From Streptomyces sp. NRRL B-1140 (GTDB lineage Bacteria > Actinomycetota > Actinomycetes > Streptomycetales > Streptomycetaceae): 64,000 nucleotides of DNA. Numbering within the stretch: the first letter of the stretch is position 1; every line of letters begins with the position of its first letter. Of this stretch, positions 8,673 through 17,134 are shown in pieces. The stretch is taken from contig NZ_LGEA01000114.1 of assembly GCF_001280065.1 (NCBI RefSeq), positions 328,631 to 392,630 on the forward strand, given 5' to 3'. Both the position numbers and the translations under genes were made by a program. The notes beneath the pieces were generated by a model, which had not been told where the DNA came from, ran no database searches, and was given only the letters and a program-made list of their open reading frames with translations.

Positions 8673-10529
8673 TCAGCTGTCCTTGCGGAGGGCGTGGGCG
8701 AGCAGGTCGAGGAAGGAGCGGTTGATGAGGCTCGATTCGGCGGGCCGCAGCGGGCGCCGGGACAGCATCGCCGCCTGTCCGTAGAGGGCTTCGGCGCTGG
8801 TGCGGGCCAGCTCGGGCTCGTCGATGGCGACGGCGGTGCGCACCAGCGGGTTGAGCTGGTTGAGGATCAGCTGGGCCCGCGGTGCCTCGTGGCGCAGGGC
8901 GCCGAGGATGTCGCCCCACAGGCCGCCCTCCTGCTCACGAGCGAGCTGGGAGCGGGTGCGTTCGTGCCGGGCCTCACGGCTGTCGATGAGCAGGGCGGGC
9001 GCGGAGACGGGCTGGAAGGTGCGCAGTGCGACGTCGCAGTCGAAGACGGCCAGGGCGTCGCGGGCCTGCGCGAGGTAGGCCGCGGCGGCGAGTTCCGTCT
9101 CCCGGTCGACGGGGTCGAGGTGGGCGGTGAGGGTCGCCGGGTCGAGGTCGGCGACAGTGGCCTCGGGCCTGATCTCGGGCAGCCGGTGGACCAGTTCGCG
9201 GTCGTAGGTGTAGCCGCCGTTGACGACGCCGAGCCCGGCGGCCGAGGCGATCGCGGCGACCTGGCGGAACTCCTCCACGCTGGACGTCACCAGCACGGTG
9301 CGGTGGGTGCGGGCGAACTCGTCGAGGGTGCAGTGCCCGTCGGTGGTCTCGAACGGCAGCCAGGGCAGCAGCATCCGCAGGATCTCGTCGTCGTGCACGG
9401 CGAGGGACTTCGCTGCCAGGTGGTGGGCCTGGAGGAAGCGGCCGAGCAGGTCCGGGTCGCCGGCGGCGGTCCGGGCGATCCAGTCGCGCAGCCGCTCGGC
9501 GAGGGCGTCGCGGACGGCGGCGAGGGTGGCGTCCTCGTAGAGGGACTCGCGGGACGCCGTCGGACGCAGGCTCTCGGCGTCGACGACGCAGCGGACGAAG
9601 AACGCCCAGTCGGGCAGGATCTCCTCGGCCTGCTCGGACAGCAGCATGCCCTTGACGTGCACGCGGTGGCCGTGGCGGCGCCCGGCCGGCACCGTCTCGG
9701 GCAGGACGCACGCGATGCCCTTCAGGCCCACGGCCGGCAGGTCCAGCTCGATGGTGTCCAGCGGCTTGAAGCCGAAGGCCTCCTCACCGTAGGCGGCCAG
9801 GGCCCGGGAGCGGGCTCCCGGGGTGGGGTACGTACGACTCCAGGGGGCGGGCTCGGGATTGACGGACGTGCCGGAGCGGTCGGAGCCGCCTGTGCCGTCG
9901 TCGAAGGTGACCGGGTGGCGCAGCAGGGATCCGAAGTGGCGGGCCAGGGCGTGCACCTGGGCCGGCCGGGTCCACTCCCCCGCGTCGGCGCGCGGCGTCA
10001 GGGTGACGGTGGTGCCGGGCCGGGGGCGGGCGGATGGGGGCAGGGTGCGGACGGTATAGCTGCCGTCGCCGCGCCCGCGCCACTCCACGGCGGGTGCGTC
10101 GGGGGTGCGGGCGGAGCGGCTCAGGACGTGGATTTCGTCCGCGACCAGGAAGCAGGAGAGCAGGCCGATGCCGAACTGACCGATGAAGTCGCCCCGTTGC
10201 TCGGCGAGGCGGTCGGCGCGCTTGCTGCTGCGGCCGATGGTGGCGAGGAAGCCGTGCACGTCGGCCTCGGTGAGACCGACGCCGTCGTCCTCGACGCGCA
10301 CCACCGAGCCGTCGGCGTGCAGGCGTACGCCGAAGGCGCCGACAGGAGCAGCGGGTTCGAGGGCGTGCCGCGCGGTCAGTGCGTCCACGGCGTTCTGCAT
10401 CAGTTCGCGCAGGTAGACGCGGGGACTGGAGTAGAGGTGGTGGGAGAGGAGATCGACGAGGCCGCGCAGATCCACCTGGAAGGTGCGGTCGGTGGCGGCG
10501 TGGCCGGTGGCGTGGTGACGCAGGGGCAT
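8673..10529 (-). CDS. HSP90/HtpG-family ATPase, diverged
   Basis: 618 residues, close to the usual HtpG length. The GHKL ATP site is complete: ELMQNAVDAL (E42, N46, D49), DDGVG at 81-85, the lid ATIGRSSKR, and GQFGIGLLSCFLVAD at 118-131. The middle domain keeps VKGMLLSEQAEEILPDWAFFVRCVVDAESL and the catalytic-arginine stretch SRESLYED. The C-terminal part is diverged from classical HtpG. There is no MEEVD tail of the kind eukaryotic HSP90 uses for TPR partners (the end reads HALRKDS). It would be a cytoplasmic ATP-dependent chaperone. Its genetic coupling to the 966-residue TPR protein, and a second TPR-like gene 86 bases upstream, argue for a dedicated chaperone complex. Confidence 0.9.
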   Translation of the reverse strand: MPLRHHATGHAATDRTFQVDLRGLVDLLSHHLYSSPRVYLRELMQNAVDALTARHALEPAAPVGAFGVRLHADGSVVRVEDDGVGLTEADVHGFLATIGRSSKRADRLAEQRGDFIGQFGIGLLSCFLVADEIHVLSRSARTPDAPAVEWRGRGDGSYTVRTLPPSARPRPGTTVTLTPRADAGEWTRPAQVHALARHFGSLLRHPVTFDDGTGGSDRSGTSVNPEPAPWSRTYPTPGARSRALAAYGEEAFGFKPLDTIELDLPAVGLKGIACVLPETVPAGRRHGHRVHVKGMLLSEQAEEILPDWAFFVRCVVDAESLRPTASRESLYEDATLAAVRDALAERLRDWIARTAAGDPDLLGRFLQAHHLAAKSLAVHDDEILRMLLPWLPFETTDGHCTLDEFARTHRTVLVTSSVEEFRQVAAIASAAGLGVVNGGYTYDRELVHRLPEIRPEATVADLDPATLTAHLDPVDRETELAAAAYLAQARDALAVFDCDVALRTFQPVSAPALLIDSREARHERTRSQLAREQEGGLWGDILGALRHEAPRAQLILNQLNPLVRTAVAIDEPELARTSAEALYGQAAMLSRRPLRPAESSLINRSFLDLLAHALRKDS

Positions 10530-10615
10530 GGGGCAGTCCGGGGTGGTGGGAACGGCGGGGTGGGCGATGGTCCGCGGACCGGGCCGAGGACGGCCGGGGC
10601 GGGGCGGCCGGCGGC

Positions 10616-11608
10616 TCAGAAGGCCTTGCGGAAGCGCGCGTACACCTTCTGCGGGTCCGCCATGAAGGTCCACGGCCACTCGGTGAACACGCCTTCCAGC
10701 TCGCGGAAGACATTGGAGGCGGTGCTGCTGCCCGCCAGCGAGAGGGCCATGGCGAAGATGTTGTAGTCGCCCTGCCAGCCCAGGCGGCGCTCGTACGCGT
10801 GGTGCAGGATGCTGCGCTCGGCCGCTTCCCTCAACTCGGTCCGGATCCGGGGGTGCTGCAGGCAGTCGCGGTTGTCGGACTCCACCCAGTCCTCGATGTG
10901 CGCCATGGCGACGGCGCAGCCGAGCCGGTGCCCGTCGGGCGCGCCGGCGAAGGCCTTCCTGGCGAACTCGAGGGCCAGGCCCGGCTCTCCGCCCCAGCGG
11001 GGCTGGAGGTGCGACACCCACTCCAGGTGGAGGTCAAGGTTCAGCGGATCACGCCGCAGACCGGCTGCGAGCCGGGCCTCCTGGACACTGTCGTCGAGGG
11101 ACATGCCGCGTCCCGAGGTGAGCAGGTGGCGCCACGGTGTGACCCAGTCGGGCCGCAGCTCGGCGGCCTCCAGCAGGTGCTCCTCGGCGATGCGCAGCCG
11201 CTCGTAGAAGGTCTCCCACTGATCGCGGCCGACGTCCACGGCTCGGGCGGACGTACGCGCCTCCCAGCCCCAGGCGACATGGCGCGCACCCGATATCAGC
11301 AGGGCGGTCGCCCGGAGTTCCTTGTCGTCCTTGTCCTCCTCGGCGGCCCGGACGATCCATTCCTCCAGACCGTCCACATCGGTCAGTTGCCCCAGGACCG
11401 CTTGTTCGCGGCCGAGGTCGAAGGGGGCGAGGGCCGCCTTGACCGCCGCCCAGTCACCGGCGTCGGCCGCTTCCACCAGGGCGAGCACCCGGGCGTCCCC
11501 GAGTGCGCGCAGTTTGTACGTCCCGTTCTTCTGTCTGCGCGAGACGGGCAGGGCGTGCGCATCCGCCGTCGGTCTCTCCCCGCCCCCACCGAACAGCTTG
11601 CCGAACAT
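10616..11608 (-). CDS. TPR-like/alpha-helical repeat protein, first gene of the HSP90-TPR module
   Basis: 330 residues, start chosen at the ATG after GGGGAGGG. The N terminus MFGKLFGGGGE resembles short amphipathic leaders seen on Streptomyces tetratricopeptide proteins. The rest is helical-repeat sequence (WAAVKAALAPFD, DGLEEWIVRAAEE, AEEHLLEAAELRPDWVTPWRHLL, ALEFARKAFAGAPDG), with tryptophans at regular positions. No catalytic motif is visible. It lies 86 bases upstream of the HSP90-like gene on the same strand, so the three probably form an operon. Function is unknown beyond a probable protein-protein interaction role. Confidence 0.7.
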   Translation of the reverse strand: MFGKLFGGGGERPTADAHALPVSRRQKNGTYKLRALGDARVLALVEAADAGDWAAVKAALAPFDLGREQAVLGQLTDVDGLEEWIVRAAEEDKDDKELRATALLISGARHVAWGWEARTSARAVDVGRDQWETFYERLRIAEEHLLEAAELRPDWVTPWRHLLTSGRGMSLDDSVQEARLAAGLRRDPLNLDLHLEWVSHLQPRWGGEPGLALEFARKAFAGAPDGHRLGCAVAMAHIEDWVESDNRDCLQHPRIRTELREAAERSILHHAYERRLGWQGDYNIFAMALSLAGSSTASNVFRELEGVFTEWPWTFMADPQKVYARFRKAF

Positions 11609-11836
11609 GCCGCGCCCTCCCCTGGTCCCGCGTGATCTTCCGGTGCAGCATAGGCGGACCCACCGACATGCTCTCCACCGGGTTTTCACCGGCGCTTCAC
11701 GCATCGGAACAGCGTGGCACCGAGGCCCGGCGGCGCCGGACCGACGCGGTGTCCGGGTCGTGTGCCGGGGCTTCGGCCGGAGCAGGTGGCTGGAGCCGTC
11801 CGGAGCCGTGCGGCGAGGTCGGCCCTCGCCCGTGGG

Positions 11837-13546
11837 TCAGCTGTCGGGGACGCGCAGGGCCAGGACGGCGACGTCGTCGTCGTTGCCCGCGGGGCGGACA
11901 CGGCGCAGGAGCTGGTCGGTGAACGACGCGAGGGGCCGGTGGGCCAGGGCGGCGGCGTGCTGGCGCAGTCGGTCCAGGCCCTCGTCGAGGGTGCGGCGGG
12001 GCGCTTCGACGAGTCCGTCCGTGTACAGCACGAGGGTGGAACCGGGCGGGAGCTGAGCGGTGGCGTCCGGGCGCCGGGTGCCGGTCTGCGTGCCCAGAAG
12101 GATGCCGTGGCCGTCGGTGAGGTAGCGGGCCAGGCCGTCCCGGCTGATCAGCAGCGGCGGGGGGTGGCCCGCGTTGGTCCAGGACAGCCGCCAGCCTTCG
12201 TCGGCCGGTTCGACCCGGGCGAAGATCGTGGTGGCCATGGTGACGTCGGTGATGTGCTGGATCGCCTCGTCGAGCCGTTCGACGATCCGGCTGGGAGGCT
12301 CGTGCTGGGACCAGGCGTAGGCACGGAGCATGTTGCGGACCTGCGCCATGCCGGCCGCCGCCTCCAGATCGTGGCCGACGACGTCCCCGATGGCCAGGGC
12401 GGTGGAGGCGTCGGACAGGGGGAAGGCGTCGTACCAGTCGCCGCCGACCTGGGAGGCGTCGGGGGCGGGCAGGTAGCGGACGGTCATCTGCAGGCCGGGG
12501 ACGCCCGGCATCTGCGGCAGCAGATGGTTCTGCATGGTCTCGGCGACCTTGCGCTGGCGCTGGTAGAGGCGGGCGTTGTCCAGGGCGAGGCCGGCCCGGC
12601 GTGCGATGTCCTCGATCAGGGGGAGGTCGACGGGCGTGAAGGGCGCCGATTTCTCGTCGCGGCCCAGGGTGAGTGCTCCCAGGACGGCGCGGGTGCTGCG
12701 GATGGGAGCGATGGCAGCGGAGCGCATGCCGGTGACGTCGAACAGGCGGCGCTGCTCGACCGCGATGCCGGAGTCCGGTGCCCCCTGGTAGGTCTGCGGG
12801 CCGGCCAGGTTGGAGGCGACCCCGCGCAGGGCCCTGGACAGCGGCATGGGGGATTCCTCGGGAATCGGCGGCATCGGCCCCTGCAGGTCCTCGTGGTGGG
12901 TGAGCTTCTCGCCGTCGGCGTGGACCACGATGGTGCGCCACACCTCGTCCCGCTCGGTGATCAGGTCGACGACCACCCAGTCCGCGAGGCGGGGCAGGAC
13001 CAGGCCGACCAGCCGCCGCAGCGCCTCGTCCACGTCGAGCGTGGAGGTGAGCCGCGTGGTGGTCTCGGCGAGCAGGGCGAGCCGGGCCAGCTCCGACATC
13101 GGCTGCGCCGCCGGCTCCGGCTCGGGGACGTGCGTGTGGCCGGGGGCGTGGAAGACGACGAGCGTGCCGCCGCGCCGGCCGTCGAGGTCGTAGGGGGTGA
13201 TCAGCCAGGAGATGCGCAGCACGGTGCCGTCGGCGCGGGCGAAGTAGTCCTCGTCGGCCTGGGCCGTGCGCCCGGCGTGGAAGGCCTGCCGCATGGCGCA
13301 CTGGGTCCTCGGCAGGGGCTGCCCTTGCGGGCCGCGGTGCAGCAGGTCGTGGGCGTCGTGGCCGATCAGGTCGGCGGCGGGCCGGCCCAGCAGGCGCTCG
13401 GCATGGGCGTTCACGGCGATGATGCAGCCCTGCTCGTCCACGACGTAGGCTCCGGCGCCGATGGCTTCCAGGGAGGCGGTCGGCGCGACGGGCGCTGTCG
13501 GCACGGACGGCCCCTGAACGGTCTCCGTGTGCTCCGGCCCCGTCAT
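11837..13546 (-). CDS. PAS-GAF-SpoIIE (PP2C-type) serine phosphatase
   Basis: 569 residues from the ATG after GGGAGG. Residues about 25-130 are a PAS domain (GAYVVDEQGCIIAVNAHAERLLG ... FARADGTVLRISW). Residues about 165-330 are a GAF domain. Residues about 345-560 are the RsbU/SpoIIE phosphatase with the metal-binding motifs SQVGGDWYDAF, AIGDVVGHD, YTDGLVEAP and DDDVAVLAL. Such proteins dephosphorylate anti-anti-sigma factors and so tune stress sigma factors in streptomycetes. There is no kinase or STAS gene beside it, so the target is encoded elsewhere. A perfect 6-2-6 palindrome (CGTATG, CC, CATACG) at 13611-13624 lies 65 bases upstream of the start. Confidence 0.88.
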   Translation of the reverse strand: MTGPEHTETVQGPSVPTAPVAPTASLEAIGAGAYVVDEQGCIIAVNAHAERLLGRPAADLIGHDAHDLLHRGPQGQPLPRTQCAMRQAFHAGRTAQADEDYFARADGTVLRISWLITPYDLDGRRGGTLVVFHAPGHTHVPEPEPAAQPMSELARLALLAETTTRLTSTLDVDEALRRLVGLVLPRLADWVVVDLITERDEVWRTIVVHADGEKLTHHEDLQGPMPPIPEESPMPLSRALRGVASNLAGPQTYQGAPDSGIAVEQRRLFDVTGMRSAAIAPIRSTRAVLGALTLGRDEKSAPFTPVDLPLIEDIARRAGLALDNARLYQRQRKVAETMQNHLLPQMPGVPGLQMTVRYLPAPDASQVGGDWYDAFPLSDASTALAIGDVVGHDLEAAAGMAQVRNMLRAYAWSQHEPPSRIVERLDEAIQHITDVTMATTIFARVEPADEGWRLSWTNAGHPPPLLISRDGLARYLTDGHGILLGTQTGTRRPDATAQLPPGSTLVLYTDGLVEAPRRTLDEGLDRLRQHAAALAHRPLASFTDQLLRRVRPAGNDDDVAVLALRVPDS

Positions 13547-13760
13547 CGCGGCCTCCCTGCCGATCGGGCCGGCCTCCCGCTCGCCGGCGTTCCCTGCTTG
13601 CTTGCCCTCCCCGTATGCCCATACGCGAGAGAATTCCACGCGACACGGTGGCGTCGCTGCTTCCGGCACGCCGTGCGGGCCTTTGACCTGCGGTCCCGGC
13701 GAGCGGACCGTTCAGGCGGGGCGAGCCGGGCAGGGCGTGGCCGGCCGCAGCCGCACGCCC

Positions 13761-14606
13761 TCAGCCCAGGTCGAGGTCGGCCTGCAGCAGGCTGTGGTCC
13801 GAGGACGAGGTCGGATGCACGCGGTGCCTGAGCGGGACGACGCCTCGCAGGAACACGTAGTCGAACTTGCTCTGCCAGTCGGTCGTCGGCAGGCAGCTTC
13901 CGGTGGGCGACGGACGGCACTGCGGGTCGGCGTCCGTGGCCAGCGCCCAGACGCCGGACAGTTCAGGGGCGTCCGGCACGGCGTTGAAGTCGCCGAGGAC
14001 GATGGCGCGGTCGTGCCGGGCGACCTCCGCCGCGAGCACACGGACCTGCCCCGCCCGGACCGCCTCCTGGCGCCGCTGGGCGAGATGGGTGTTGAAGACC
14101 CGGACGGACCGGCCGTCGACGGTGGTGGTGACGGCCATGTACCCGCGGTCCTCGGAGCCACCGTCCGGGTATTCCACGGTGACGGGGTCCGTCATCGGCG
14201 CCGCCGACAGAACCGCCTGGCCGAACGCCCCCGGGCTCCACGGTGTCCCCCCGCAGCGGCCCCACTTGCGCAGCACCGACCCGTACTCGACGTGATAGGC
14301 CAGCCCGTGCAGGTTCTCCAGATACTCCCGGATCCTCTCCACGTCACGCACGCACGCTTCCTGCAGACCGATGACCTGGGGCGCGTACGCCGCGATCTCC
14401 GCGGCCTTGTCGACGTCGCTCGCCGAGCAGGGGTTGCAGATGTTCCAGGTCATGACCCGGTTCGGCACGACGTCCCGGGCCGCCACGGCGGGCTGTGCCG
14501 CGGCGAAGAGGGCACCGTTCGGTGCGCTGGGGCCGACGAGCACCGCGCAGACCGCCAGCATGACGCCCGCGAGCAACCGCGCGCCCGTGCGCCTGTCGAG
14601 CACCAT
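13761..14606 (-). CDS. Secreted or membrane-anchored endonuclease/exonuclease/phosphatase-fold protein
   Basis: 281 residues after an ATG preceded by GGGAGG. A basic N terminus and hydrophobic run (RTGARLLAGVMLAVCAVLVG) form a signal peptide or signal anchor. The mature part carries the DNase I-like fold motifs in order: MTWNIC, IGLQEA, NTHLAQRR, LGDFNAVPDAP, SKFDYVFL and SSDHSLL, which give the metal-binding Asn/Glu, the catalytic Asp and the final His. Members include extracellular nucleases and sphingomyelinase-like phosphodiesterases. Four cysteines in the exported part could form disulfides. The substrate is undefined. Confidence 0.85.
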   Translation of the reverse strand: MVLDRRTGARLLAGVMLAVCAVLVGPSAPNGALFAAAQPAVAARDVVPNRVMTWNICNPCSASDVDKAAEIAAYAPQVIGLQEACVRDVERIREYLENLHGLAYHVEYGSVLRKWGRCGGTPWSPGAFGQAVLSAAPMTDPVTVEYPDGGSEDRGYMAVTTTVDGRSVRVFNTHLAQRRQEAVRAGQVRVLAAEVARHDRAIVLGDFNAVPDAPELSGVWALATDADPQCRPSPTGSCLPTTDWQSKFDYVFLRGVVPLRHRVHPTSSSDHSLLQADLDLG

Positions 14607-14850
14607 CGCCTCCCTGGGTGGACACGCCTGGTCTCCGACGCCTCCACGCACGAGGTTATGGGACGGGATCGTCGGCAACCCAGGTGATGCGTGATCTCGT
14701 TACCGCGGCCGCTGCCCACGAGGGTTCGGAACGCGGAACGGACAGGCGGCACGGCTCGCGCCACACTCCACGGGTTCTGGCACCTTCGGCGGTGGGCGAC
14801 GAGGCTGTGCGTAGGGTGGCCGGACTGGTGGTCGATGCGGGCGGTGCGAC

Positions 14851-15546
14851 ATGGAGTGGCAGAAGTTCGCCGAGGAGATGGCCGTGCTCGCACGGACCCT
14901 GCTGAAGCAGGACTCGGTGCAGCAGACGCTGGACGAGATCGTGGCGTCGGCCGTGCGGCTGGTGGACGGCTGCGACGCGGCGGGGATCCTCGCGGTGCGC
15001 AAGGGCCGCGCCGTCACGCTGTCCTCGTGCGGCGACATGGTCGAGGAGTCCGACCGTCTGCAGGGCGAGCTGGGCGAGGGGCCGTGCTTCGATCTCGCCC
15101 GGCACGCGGACGACGAGCGCGTGTTCCGGATCGCGGACATGACCCGGCCCCGGCCGGACTGGCCCCGCTACGCCGAGGCCGCGCGCGAGCTGGGCATCGG
15201 CAGCATGACCGGTGTCCTGCTCTACACCCACGAAGAGGACTTCGGCGCGCTCAACCTGTACTCCCGCCGCCCGGGCACCTTCACCGAGGACATCGCGACC
15301 GCCGGCTGGCTGCTGGCCTCTCACGCCGCCGTCGCCCTCGCGGACGCCCGCACCATCGACCAGCTGGAACACGCGCTGGAGACCCGGCACGCCATCGGCG
15401 AGGCCATGGGCATCCTCATGGAGCGCCACGGGATGAGCGACGAGGACGCCTTCAATGTGCTGCGCAACATCTCGCAGCACCACAACATCAAGCTGCGCGA
15501 CGTCGCCCAGCGGGTCCGGGACAAGCGCTCGGGCAAACAGGCATGA
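14851..15546 (+). CDS. GAF and ANTAR domain-containing regulator
   Basis: 231 residues. Residues about 10-160 form a GAF sensor domain (GCDAAGILAVRKGRAVTLSSCGD ... ELGEGPCFDLAR). Residues about 165-225 form an ANTAR RNA-binding domain (LETRHAIGEAMGILMERHGMSDEDAFNVLRNISQHHNIKLRDVAQRV). ANTAR proteins bind paired hairpins in nascent RNA and prevent transcription termination. GAF-ANTAR fusions are common in actinobacteria and probably sense a ligand or redox signal. The nearest downstream operon is the sugar operon at 16005, whose 458-base leader contains several inverted repeats, so a link is conceivable but unproven. Confidence 0.88.
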   Translation: MEWQKFAEEMAVLARTLLKQDSVQQTLDEIVASAVRLVDGCDAAGILAVRKGRAVTLSSCGDMVEESDRLQGELGEGPCFDLARHADDERVFRIADMTRPRPDWPRYAEAARELGIGSMTGVLLYTHEEDFGALNLYSRRPGTFTEDIATAGWLLASHAAVALADARTIDQLEHALETRHAIGEAMGILMERHGMSDEDAFNVLRNISQHHNIKLRDVAQRVRDKRSGKQA

Positions 15547-16004
15547 GGCGCAGGGCGACCTGATCAGACATCCCATGTAGTCGGAGCAGGTCACCCTCCT
15601 CGACCACCCCTACGGTCGCCATCACCCGGTGAGGGGTGGCGTTTCGCCTGCGTGCAGAGCTCTTGTCACCCACGCTCTGGACAAGCGCCGGAAAGTCCTC
15701 GTCGATTCATCCCACGTCATCGGCGTTCGTCCCGCCGGCAGCGGCTGGAACCAGGAGTGGCAGCTCGTGGGGCTGTGAGGGGCGTCACGAACACACCCCT
15801 TCATTGATGGGATGGATCTATCCCGCGGGTACCGCAGAGACCCTTCTCTAGATCGTTCTCTTCGCTTTACCAGCAAGTTTCCGCACACCTCTAGACGGCG
15901 CCACCGGGCGCCCTCTATAAACATCCCATCTCTTCACGAGCGACACATAGCTGTCGTGTCGGCGTAACAACTCCCGCTACGGGACCAGCGCGAGGAATCC
16001 AACG
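15547..16004 (+). promoter_or_regulatory. 458-base leader of the L-fucose/L-hexose operon
   Basis: No credible gene lies here; the sequence is less GC-rich than its surroundings, as expected of a regulatory region. Visible elements are GGCGCC-ACCG-GGCGCC at 15897-15912, CGACAC and GTGTCG at 15941-15946 and 15956-15961, GGGAT-GGATCT-ATCCC around 15810-15826, and the word CATCCCA on either strand near 15568, 15709, 15808 and 15921. One or more are probably operators for the two FCD repressors encoded at the end of the operon. A weak ribosome-binding site (CGAGGAA) precedes the ATG at 16005. Confidence 0.5.
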
Positions 16005-17069
16005 ATGAGACTCAGATCCGTTCTCTGCTCCACCGCCTCCGTCGTCTCCGCCCTGGCGCTGCTCAGCGCCTGCGGCGGCGGCTCCACCACCGCCGCGTCG
16101 TCGGGCGACAAGCCGCTCGTGGGTGTCGACTACCCCCGCTCCGACACCGACTTCTGGAACTCGTACATCAAGTACACCCCCCAGTTCGGCAAGGAGCTGG
16201 GCCTGGACCTGAAGACCACCAACTCGCAGAACGACGTCGCCAAGCTGACCGCGAACGCGCAGACTTTCATGAGCCAGGGCGTCAAGGGCGTCGCGATGGC
16301 CCCGCAGGACACCGCCGCCATCGCGCCCACCCTGGCGCAGATGGAGGCGAAGAAGATCCCGGTCGTCACCGTGGACACCCGCCCCGACAGCGGCAAGGTC
16401 TACATGGTCGTCCGCGCCGACAACCGCGCCTACGGCGAGAAGGCCTGCCGGTTCCTCGGCACCAAGCTGGGCGGCAAGGGCAAGGTCGTCATGCTCCAGG
16501 GCGGCCTCGACTCGATCAACGGCCGTGACCGCACCGAGGCGTTCAACGAGTGCATGAAGAAGAACTACCCGGGGATCAAGGTCTTCGGCGAGGCCACCAA
16601 CTGGGACGGGGCGATAGCGGCCCAGAAGCTCCAGACCGACCTCACGGCCAACCCGGACATCAAGGGCGTCTACATGCAGTCCAGCTTCGCCCTCTCCGGC
16701 ACGCTCCAGGTGCTCAAGCAGCGCGGCCTGCTCGTCGACCCGAAGAACAAGAAGCACGTGTTCGTCGTCTCCAACGACGGCATCCCCGAGGAGCTCAAGA
16801 GCATCGCCGCGGGCAAGATCGACGCCACCGTCTCCCAGCCGGCCGACCTCTACGCCAAGTACGCCCTGTACTACCTGAAGGCCGCGATCGACGGGAAGAA
16901 GTTCAAGCCCGGCAAGACCGACCACGACAGCACCATCATCCAGGTCCGTCCCGGCCTGCTGGAGGACCAGCTCTCCGCCCCGCTGGTCACGGCGGACGGC
17001 GGCACGTACGGGGGCGTCCCCAGCGTCAAGAGCGACGACAAGGCCCTCTGGGGCAACAACCTCGGCTGA
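16005..17069 (+). CDS. Sugar ABC transporter substrate-binding lipoprotein (ribose/RbsB-type)
   Basis: 354 residues. A lipoprotein signal peptide ends in LSAC with the lipidated cysteine at residue 23. The mature protein is a type-1 periplasmic-binding fold: GVDYPRSDTDFWNSYIKYTPQFGKELGLDL, a QNDVAKLTANAQTFMSQGVKGVAMAPQD helix-strand pair, VVTVDTRPDSGK and VVMLQGGLDSINGRDRTEAFNECM. It captures a pyranose at the outer membrane face and delivers it to the permease encoded two genes later. It heads an operon of mutarotase, dehydrogenase, lactonase and dehydratase genes, which points to L-fucose or a related L-hexose rather than ribose. Confidence 0.9.
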   Translation: MRLRSVLCSTASVVSALALLSACGGGSTTAASSGDKPLVGVDYPRSDTDFWNSYIKYTPQFGKELGLDLKTTNSQNDVAKLTANAQTFMSQGVKGVAMAPQDTAAIAPTLAQMEAKKIPVVTVDTRPDSGKVYMVVRADNRAYGEKACRFLGTKLGGKGKVVMLQGGLDSINGRDRTEAFNECMKKNYPGIKVFGEATNWDGAIAAQKLQTDLTANPDIKGVYMQSSFALSGTLQVLKQRGLLVDPKNKKHVFVVSNDGIPEELKSIAAGKIDATVSQPADLYAKYALYYLKAAIDGKKFKPGKTDHDSTIIQVRPGLLEDQLSAPLVTADGGTYGGVPSVKSDDKALWGNNLG

Positions 17070-17134
17070 CATTCCCCGGCAGAGCGACGGCTGACGAGAT
17101 CTAGGCGGTTGAGATGAAGGACGGGGAGCCGACA

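Noticed and set aside
5617..8784. A 1055-codon open frame on the plus strand opposite the large TPR gene
   Set aside because: It is the antisense shadow of the TPR gene in GC-rich DNA: its composition is Gly/Val/Gln-rich with no domain or start site, while the minus strand encodes clear TPR repeats.
15622..15924. Small open frames on both strands of the sugar operon leader
   Set aside because: No ribosome-binding site, no conserved motif, and the composition differs from coding DNA of this genome.
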